Positions 1-5,136 of a stretch of DNA of 11,463 nt are shown piece after piece. The DNA is taken from positions 1-11,463 of the forward strand of contig CATISE010000162.1 in assembly GCA_949538655.1 (NCBI GenBank). The letters run 5' to 3'. The position numbers and the translations under genes were made by a program. The DNA comes from Marine Group II euryarchaeote MED-G33. Lineage in GTDB: Archaea; Thermoplasmatota; Poseidoniia; Poseidoniales; Thalassarchaeaceae. The notes beneath the pieces are model-generated. The model saw only the letters and a program-made list of their open reading frames with translations, was not told where the DNA came from and did no database searches. Position 1 is the first letter of the stretch. Each line of letters starts with the position of its first letter.

Positions 1-308
1 CAGCTCCGACACCAGAAGCCAGTGCTGCTCCAGTATCCAATTCAACTTGGCAACCAATTGAAGCCGCTGCAGAAACTGATGGGGTGGACATTTCTACCAG
101 AATTTCAGCAGGATTGACTCCTGCAGATGTTGCTGGTAATTCTGATGAGGCGGAATTGATGGCCAATATCGACGTTGCTCTTTCTGAGGTTGACTCTGCT
201 GCGGGTATCAGAGAATCTACTGAAAATGGTGTCCCTCCCCCCGCTGATCCATCTCAAAGAGATGCATTGGATGATCTTGAACGTGAACTATCAGACCTCG
301 ATATGTAG
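1..308 (+). CDS. C-terminal part of an unidentified protein with an acidic, Pro/Ala/Ser-rich tail (5' end outside window)
   Basis: The frame read from position 3 is open to the left edge and ends at TAG 306-308, so the gene starts upstream. The GTG at 84 is probably an internal Val codon, because the upstream codons in the same frame encode similar low-complexity sequence (APTPEASAAP...). The visible ~102 residues are rich in Ala, Pro, Ser, Asp and Glu, contain no hydrophobic helix, and end in a charged helix-like segment (DALDDLERELSDLDM). This looks like a disordered linker plus a short acidic C-terminal helix, as seen in regulatory or scaffold proteins. The next gene begins 8 nt later with its ribosome site overlapping this stop codon, so the two are probably co-transcribed. 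I do not recognise the family and assign no function. Confidence 0.6.
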   Translation, partial: APTPEASAAPVSNSTWQPIEAAAETDGVDISTRISAGLTPADVAGNSDEAELMANIDVALSEVDSAAGIRESTENGVPPPADPSQRDALDDLERELSDLDM

Positions 309-316
309 GTGAAAAA

Positions 317-580
317 ATGGATGACGAAGGTGGGGTAAAGACTCTCATCAATCGTCAAGAAACACACGGCCGAAAATTCCCTGGTCTCATTGAAAAAATC
401 GGTTTTGTCCTTGCCATAGCATTGACCATTTTGATTGGTCAATGGATGTGGTCTGAATCTGGTTGGTCCACATTGGTTTTGTGGCCGGTAACCGTATGTG
501 GGCTTCCATTGGGTGCCCTACTGCTTGGTGAAATGCTGGCACGCATCACTCAGAAAGTCCATGTGAATGGTGAAAATTAG
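317..580 (+). CDS. Small two-helix membrane protein, unknown function
   Basis: An 87-residue protein. ATG at 317 is preceded by AGGTGA (307-312), which overlaps the stop codon of the upstream gene, so translation is likely coupled to it. Residues 1-25 are polar and charged. Two hydrophobic segments follow at about 27-44 and 51-73, separated by a short loop (WSESGW), and a basic tail closes the protein (ARITQKVHVNGEN). The topology is likely both ends on the same side of the membrane. Small proteins of this shape are often subunits or partners of a larger neighbour, here perhaps the upstream partial gene. The TAG stop (578-580) overlaps the stop of the convergent minus-strand gene, leaving no room for an intergenic terminator. 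The family is not recognised. Confidence 0.6.
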   Translation: MDDEGGVKTLINRQETHGRKFPGLIEKIGFVLAIALTILIGQWMWSESGWSTLVLWPVTVCGLPLGALLLGEMLARITQKVHVNGEN

Positions 581-1824
581 GGGTTTGAATTCCCTCGTTT
601 TGTTAGAGCAGATTCAACCAGTCCCGAAATCCTCTGCCATGGAACGATATATCGCAATCCTGCAACAAACGTGATGAACAGCATTGCTGAAATCACTTTT
701 CCATAGGTCAGACGTAACTCAAGAGATTCTCTCACTTGTCCGCTCCATTGTCCAGAACCAGCCCAACCCACGACATCGATGATCAAATCATCAAACTTGA
801 GAGCGAGCATGGTGACCAATCCCACTGCAAAGATAACAACCACGGTGTGCTGCATGTGCGTATTGAGAATGCTCTGGAATTGACGGACATACTCAGGATC
901 TTTCTTACAAGATTCTGGTAAGCGGAATGCATACTCAAGGAATCGAATCGTTGCTTGGGCCGTTTCGGTGTAAACCATTAACAAAATTGCAACCAACAAC
1001 AGGTTCCACACCTCGCCTGAAATCAAACCCCCTAGTGTATCAGCTTCACCAATTTGGGTTGGAAGCGGGTTTAACCCGGGTGAGTATGGGTCTGAGGCAC
1101 TCGATAATTGGCTGACAACACCCTCATACGACAATAATGCGTACAATCCGAGGAAGATGAGCATATACGCCATCGACCAATTGACCATTCGTTTAGAGAG
1201 CCCCCAAATCCCCATCAAACCGAAGAGTACAGGTGCCAGGAAAAACAGCATGACTAGCACTTGAATGTAGACCGATAAAGGCCAGACCAAATAGTTGGCA
1301 TGATTCATCGAATCATCGGAATTACCGAATGGTAGATACAAGTCGAAATTGACAATCATTCCAAAGGTCCACGTGAGGATGAACATTCCAGCAAGGAATA
1401 GAATCATTGCACCCAATAATCCAAGGGTGATTTTGCGCCTTCGCGCAGGAGGCTGGAAATTTAGAGCAACCCAGGCACCTGCAATGGCCATAGTCAAAAG
1501 AATAGGAACATAATATCGCCCATCACCCTCGTTTCCTTGACCTGTGAGCCAATTCGGCAATGGCAACTCATCAAATCCACCACCATCTGCCAATCCTTTT
1601 TCGATTTGATCTAGTGTGAGTGTGTGATCTAAAGCCGGGCACCACGAGTCATTGGCAACGTAGGTTGGATGACAGTGCCCAAATACTTGGGTCATGGTCA
1701 GGAACAACCAGATTAGGGATAGACTGGCAACCAGTTGCAGACAAACAACACGCCATTCCTTTCGCAAGGTTCGCAAATGTAGGGTGGTGAGCCCCTCCTC
1801 TTGCTGTGCTACTTCATCGGCCAT
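577..1824 (-). CDS. Eight-helix integral membrane protein, last gene of the DUF4350-DUF58 operon
   Basis: A 415-residue polytopic membrane protein. Hydrophobic segments lie near residues 25-46, 105-123, 134-158, 187-210, 219-236, 273-288, 327-346 and 383-401. The N-terminus is charged and probably cytoplasmic. The long first loop (about 47-104) would then be extracytoplasmic; it holds two cysteines (C51, C62) that could form a disulfide. A basic RRRK patch at 128-131 between helices 2 and 3 fits a cytoplasmic loop. The ATG at 1824 has a near-perfect archaeal ribosome site, GGAGGTGAA (1828-1836), and the gap to the upstream DUF58 gene is only 12 nt. Comparable loci often carry a DUF4129 or transglutaminase membrane protein in this position, but I see none of their motifs. 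I therefore leave the family unassigned and infer only a structural role with the two upstream products. Confidence 0.75.
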   Translation of the reverse strand: MADEVAQQEEGLTTLHLRTLRKEWRVVCLQLVASLSLIWLFLTMTQVFGHCHPTYVANDSWCPALDHTLTLDQIEKGLADGGGFDELPLPNWLTGQGNEGDGRYYVPILLTMAIAGAWVALNFQPPARRRKITLGLLGAMILFLAGMFILTWTFGMIVNFDLYLPFGNSDDSMNHANYLVWPLSVYIQVLVMLFFLAPVLFGLMGIWGLSKRMVNWSMAYMLIFLGLYALLSYEGVVSQLSSASDPYSPGLNPLPTQIGEADTLGGLISGEVWNLLLVAILLMVYTETAQATIRFLEYAFRLPESCKKDPEYVRQFQSILNTHMQHTVVVIFAVGLVTMLALKFDDLIIDVVGWAGSGQWSGQVRESLELRLTYGKVISAMLFITFVAGLRYIVPWQRISGLVESALTKRGNSNP

Positions 1825-1827
1825 TCA

Positions 1828-1836
1828 TTCACCTCC
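1828..1836 (-). promoter_or_regulatory. Near-consensus ribosome binding site of the 8-TM gene
   Basis: Reading GGAGGTGAA on the minus strand, it ends 3 nt before the ATG at 1824 and fills the 12-nt gap after the DUF58 stop. It is essentially the full complement of the archaeal 16S 3' end and fixes the start. Confidence 0.75.
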
Positions 1837-3087
1837 TTACATCTTCACCTGAAGTAGAGCTTGACTCAATTCAACATCTGGCATCCAATCGATGACACGT
1901 GCCCCATAACCAGCAACGGCAGACAATCGATTCTGTCGCTCTAGTTTCATCACCTCATATGACATTCTAGGAATTCGACTGACCAAACGCTCGTAATCAA
2001 TGCTGGATGGACTGAGAATCACCACTTCGTGACCACGACCTGCCAAATCACGGATTGCATGGGGCACAGTTCCATCACCCTCTAGGCTTGAGATGATGAA
2101 TACAGGGCTACCACGACTGAATCTTGGTGCAAGTGAATTGGTCACTGCTTGGAGTGGCATGTCACCCTTTGGAGCGACTCCCGCTAAACTGGATAGGACC
2201 TTGAAATACTGCTTATCTCCGCCATCAGCGGGTAGGTAAGACAGTGTGTCATCATACACAGCAAGAGCGATTGAATCTCGTCTCTGGATGAAATATGACG
2301 CTAAACTTGCAGCGGCAACCGTGCCCATTTCTAGTGGATTCTTGAGTACGGTTCCGATCCTGCTGATGTCTCTAGAATCGAGCAGGATGAAAACATCGGT
2401 AACCGCGTCACGACATTTTTCGTTCACCATCATAACCCCAGTTCGAGCAAACGCCTTCCAATTGATAATCTTGAATGGGTCACCGGGGACATATTCGCGG
2501 AGTGAATAGAATTCAGAACCAGGTCCGGGGGTTCGAAGTGTCATCGCACCAGTGTACATCTTCGGGGTCCGACTTCGAATCATGGCTTCTTCAATTTCTC
2601 TAACCTGTGGGAATACGATGAGGCCAGAACGATGATCGATGTACATCTCTTGGCTGAACAGGTTGAACGTATTTCGATATCTGACAGACACGGGTCCGAA
2701 GGAATAGTGTCCCCTTAGTGGACAGCGTAACACATAGCGAATTCTCGTGGTTTCACCAGGTCCTAGATTGACACGCATGTAGTTGAGTCCACTTCTCAAC
2801 TTCATCTCGTGAGGGACATTGTCAAACACTTCCAATTGCTGTGTCCGGCGGAATGAACTGTTTGTGATCGCCAATTCAACATACAAATCATCGCCCTTGT
2901 AGAGATTGTCTGCTGATAGTGTTCGCACAACTTCCAATTCCCCATGTCCTGCAACCCAAGAATTTACTGCTAAGAAGGCAATAAACATCAGACCGAGAAT
3001 CATTAGTTGGAAATTGGCAATCATCATCCCAATCAAAACTAGAGAGATTCCAGATGTCAAGAGCAATGCTGCTTTTCGTGTCCACAT
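1837..3087 (-). CDS. DUF58 family membrane-anchored protein with vWA-like fold
   Basis: A 416-residue protein. Two hydrophobic helices (about 7-22 and 25-43) anchor it. A beta-rich region (about 50-150) follows. The diagnostic DUF58 motif lies at 189-222: PGSEFYSLREYVPGDPFK, then INWKAFARTG and VNEK. After it comes a von Willebrand A-like region beginning at VFILLDSRD (232-240). The metal site there is degenerate: the family pattern DxSxS reads D237-S-R-D-I, so metal binding is doubtful. DUF58 proteins usually accompany a MoxR AAA ATPase and are thought to act in assembly or maturation of envelope or metal-dependent complexes. No MoxR gene is present in this operon. The start is secure: ATG 3087 is preceded by GGAGGTGAG (3093-3101) at 5 nt spacing. 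The gap to the upstream DUF4350 gene is 16 nt. Confidence 0.9.
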   Translation of the reverse strand: MWTRKAALLLTSGISLVLIGMMIANFQLMILGLMFIAFLAVNSWVAGHGELEVVRTLSADNLYKGDDLYVELAITNSSFRRTQQLEVFDNVPHEMKLRSGLNYMRVNLGPGETTRIRYVLRCPLRGHYSFGPVSVRYRNTFNLFSQEMYIDHRSGLIVFPQVREIEEAMIRSRTPKMYTGAMTLRTPGPGSEFYSLREYVPGDPFKIINWKAFARTGVMMVNEKCRDAVTDVFILLDSRDISRIGTVLKNPLEMGTVAAASLASYFIQRRDSIALAVYDDTLSYLPADGGDKQYFKVLSSLAGVAPKGDMPLQAVTNSLAPRFSRGSPVFIISSLEGDGTVPHAIRDLAGRGHEVVILSPSSIDYERLVSRIPRMSYEVMKLERQNRLSAVAGYGARVIDWMPDVELSQALLQVKM

Positions 3088-3092
3088 GTTCT

Positions 3093-3101
3093 CTCACCTC
3101 C
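3093..3101 (-). promoter_or_regulatory. Near-consensus ribosome binding site of the DUF58 gene
   Basis: Reading GGAGGTGAG on the minus strand, 5 nt before the ATG at 3087 and just after the DUF4350 stop at 3104-3106. The consecutive strong sites in this operon suggest that all three membrane proteins are translated efficiently. Confidence 0.75.
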
Positions 3102-3103
3102 GC

Positions 3104-4774
3104 TTACTTGCGCCCCCACATCTTGACTCGTTTTACTACAGCAACAAGTTGTTCTAGGCTGTAATTGCGGTCCTCAAATACAAACTTGATGAGTACAGGG
3201 TCACCAATCATCTTCTGTAATTCACGAGCAGGCAAAGCATCAAACTCATCCCTTGTCAATGAATTGAGATTCCTCACTCTAGACAACAAAACTTGCTTCA
3301 CTTTGTTTGCCCGTCCGTAGTACCCATATCGTCTAGCATCGCCAAATCCGTAGTAAATGATACTGAAAACGTGCCGCCATGGTTCCGGGTCGACCTTCTT
3401 GATAATCACGGCCTCAAAGGCAATGAATAATGCCAAGAAAAGGAATAGCATCGCCATCCAATCATTGGTGAAGTAAACGAGGATGTAGTAAATCAGATTG
3501 TAGGTATCTCCCATCGCACTGGTTTGTTGATGCCTACTTTCATCGAAGATAACTTGTTTGCCAGATCCCGAAGTTCCATTGAATTCATCTGCCGCAGTAT
3601 GCATTAACAGAGATTCAGCGATGATATCTAGGACCCAGCGGCGGTTGTCATTTTCAGGCATCATATTGCCATTCAACTCACCATATGTGCCATCGTTTGT
3701 TTCGTCCCAATCATAGATTGCATTCATCAGAACCGAACCATCGGTGACGAAAATTGCACGTCCCATAGTTTCTCCAGGTTGCTCAGCGCAGTCTCGCTTG
3801 AAGCAAACCTTGACAGCCATTGTAAATGGGCCTTGTTCATCACTCTCGATTCCACCTCCTTCGAATCCGACATCTCCTTGTCCATCGTCGTTGGTGTCTA
3901 GGTAGGAATCTTGACTGGAACGCCCCCATGCATATCGATTATCAGAATTAGATTCTGATGCTTGTTTATCGAATGCAGATGGGGTGTTTAGTAGAACATT
4001 GTAGTTCGTGCTGAAATTCCAGAATTGTCCACCCGATGAATCGGTTTCAATGTGGTGGGCACAGAGTCCAGCTTCTGCAACAGTTGGGGTATCTGCACCG
4101 TTGACTGGGCTGTTGGGTAGTGAATCTAATCGATCGATAATCCCATCATCGTCTGCATCTGAAAAGCATGGGTGCGAATCTGATTTATCGGTCCCAGTGT
4201 AATCATAGGGGTTAGATGAGTTCATCCAGATGTAATTGTAGTCTAATCCACGTGCCCAAGCTTCTTCATCGTAGAGTTGATGTCCACTGTACCCCAATTC
4301 AAATGCTTCAGCCAATCCAGCGGAATAGCCAAAATCATCCATGACCAGCAGAGTTCCACCAGCCACAACATATTGCACAATCGCATCAATCTCCGTGGTA
4401 GTATATCCTTCAGATTCACTGAATTGAACAACATCGACATCACCGGTGAATCTCGGTAAAGAAATCGTATCCTGTTCAACGCCAGTGACAATGAATACAG
4501 TATCTTCGGGGCTCTCAATTTCACCCAATAGAACAGGACTGGAAATCATGCTCGTTGTGTCTACACCCATCCCTTTGAGATCTGCACGGAAAGCCGAAAG
4601 GTCATCCCAGTCATCGTCGTATGCAGAGAGGTGTGGGTCGCTTGTTACAAGGTAAGAACCAACGATGCTGTATAGCAAAAGCCCCAACACAGCATAGAAA
4701 GCAACCATCAATCCTGTTCGTCTGGTATTGCGAGATTTGAGGATGGTTCCAATATCAACTGAACCAATTCTCAT
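3104..4774 (-). CDS. DUF4350-type membrane-anchored protein with calcium-loop-like inserts
   Basis: A 556-residue protein from ATG 4774; a TTG at 4783 would add three residues, but the ATG is preferred. An N-terminal helix (about 20-42) is followed by a large, probably extracytoplasmic region. Near residues 125-157 this contains the DUF4350 hallmark, a glutamine-amidotransferase-like segment (YVVAGGTLLVMDDFGYSAG) without an obvious catalytic triad. An insert follows with three acidic DxDxDG-type loops: DADDDGIIDRLD (about 206-217), DTNDDGQGD (about 293-301) and DETNDGTYGE (about 357-366). They resemble thrombospondin-3/dockerin/EF-hand calcium sites. Four cysteines in this region may form disulfides. 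A second membrane segment (about 438-459) leads to a ~95-residue basic, probably cytoplasmic tail. It heads the three-gene operon with DUF58 and the 8-TM protein. DUF4350 genes typically sit in MoxR/DUF58 loci. The fold assignment is fairly secure; calcium binding is inference. Confidence 0.8.
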   Translation of the reverse strand: MRIGSVDIGTILKSRNTRRTGLMVAFYAVLGLLLYSIVGSYLVTSDPHLSAYDDDWDDLSAFRADLKGMGVDTTSMISSPVLLGEIESPEDTVFIVTGVEQDTISLPRFTGDVDVVQFSESEGYTTTEIDAIVQYVVAGGTLLVMDDFGYSAGLAEAFELGYSGHQLYDEEAWARGLDYNYIWMNSSNPYDYTGTDKSDSHPCFSDADDDGIIDRLDSLPNSPVNGADTPTVAEAGLCAHHIETDSSGGQFWNFSTNYNVLLNTPSAFDKQASESNSDNRYAWGRSSQDSYLDTNDDGQGDVGFEGGGIESDEQGPFTMAVKVCFKRDCAEQPGETMGRAIFVTDGSVLMNAIYDWDETNDGTYGELNGNMMPENDNRRWVLDIIAESLLMHTAADEFNGTSGSGKQVIFDESRHQQTSAMGDTYNLIYYILVYFTNDWMAMLFLFLALFIAFEAVIIKKVDPEPWRHVFSIIYYGFGDARRYGYYGRANKVKQVLLSRVRNLNSLTRDEFDALPARELQKMIGDPVLIKFVFEDRNYSLEQLVAVVKRVKMWGRK

Positions 4775-4788
4775 TTCGACCAACCGCC

Positions 4789-4805
4789 CACATCCATAGG
4801 ATGTG
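4789..4805. promoter_or_regulatory. Perfect 7-bp inverted repeat upstream of the DUF4350 operon
   Basis: CACATCC-ATA-GGATGTG forms a perfect inverted repeat with a 3-nt centre. It starts 15 nt upstream of the ATG at 4774 (minus strand), in the 108-nt gap that separates the Cdc48-PRC pair from the DUF4350 operon. It could be an operator bound by a dimeric regulator or a small hairpin in the leader. No T-run follows on the minus strand, so it does not look like an archaeal terminator. Confidence 0.35.
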
Positions 4806-4850
4806 CAGCCGCGAGACGCTGAACCTAGCCTTAAGACGGTTTGGGGGTGT

Positions 4851-4861
4851 TGGGTGACCCA
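4851..4861. promoter_or_regulatory. 11-bp odd-centred palindrome in the PRC/DUF4350 gap
   Basis: TGGGT-G-ACCCA is a perfect palindrome with a one-base centre, about 80 nt upstream of the DUF4350 start and just downstream of the PRC-barrel stop. Its size and symmetry fit a transcription-factor half-site pair, but such short palindromes also arise by chance. No clear TATA/BRE element accompanies it on the minus strand. Confidence 0.2.
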
Positions 4862-4882
4862 GTATCACAGGCAAAATCGGTC

Positions 4883-5125
4883 TCAACGATTCAAATGGAT
4901 TTCTTCATCGATGGAATCGACCTCTTCAGTTGGGACAACCAAGTATTCGCCAAATGTGGACCATGGAAGGAGTTTAGGATCTAATCCAACGTCTAATTCG
5001 AGTAGAAGTCCAAGAACATCTCCACTGACATCATCAATGAACAAATCAACAACAGCTCCTAGGAAATCACCTCGACTGTCTACAACACGACGACCGGAAA
5101 GTTCCGTGGAAAAGGCCGCAGGCAT
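4883..5125 (-). CDS. Small PRC-barrel domain protein
   Basis: An 80-residue protein consisting almost entirely of one PRC-barrel domain (about residues 6-70). The typical pattern is visible: a short strand with LSGRRVVDSRGDFLGAVVDL, then IDDVSGDVLGLLLELD, then VVPTEEVDSID near the end. PRC-barrel proteins are small beta-barrel adaptors. In haloarchaea, stand-alone members (CdpB1/CdpB2) and a membrane-linked one (CdpA) act with SepF and FtsZ in cell division; others take part in RNA metabolism. The ATG at 5125 has the ribosome site GAGGTGA (5130-5136), which overlaps the TGA stop of the upstream Cdc48 gene, with a 9-nt gap. This argues for one transcript and coupled translation. The family call is confident; a division role here is inference from the fold and conserved linkage type. 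Confidence 0.85.
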   Translation of the reverse strand: MPAAFSTELSGRRVVDSRGDFLGAVVDLFIDDVSGDVLGLLLELDVGLDPKLLPWSTFGEYLVVPTEEVDSIDEEIHLNR

Positions 5126-5129
5126 TATT

Positions 5130-5136
5130 TCACCTC
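5130..5136 (-). promoter_or_regulatory. Ribosome binding site of the PRC-barrel gene overlapping the Cdc48 stop
   Basis: On the minus strand GAGGTGA lies 4 nt upstream of the ATG at 5125, and its first bases are shared with the TGA stop codon (5135-5137) of the Cdc48 gene. The motif matches the archaeal anti-Shine-Dalgarno consensus GGAGGTGA. The overlap implies that ribosomes finishing Cdc48 can reinitiate on the PRC-barrel gene. Confidence 0.7.

Noticed and set aside
84..308. GTG at 84 as the true start of the first gene
   Set aside because: The frame is open to the left edge, and the upstream residues have the same Pro/Ala/Ser-rich composition, so the gene almost certainly begins before the window.
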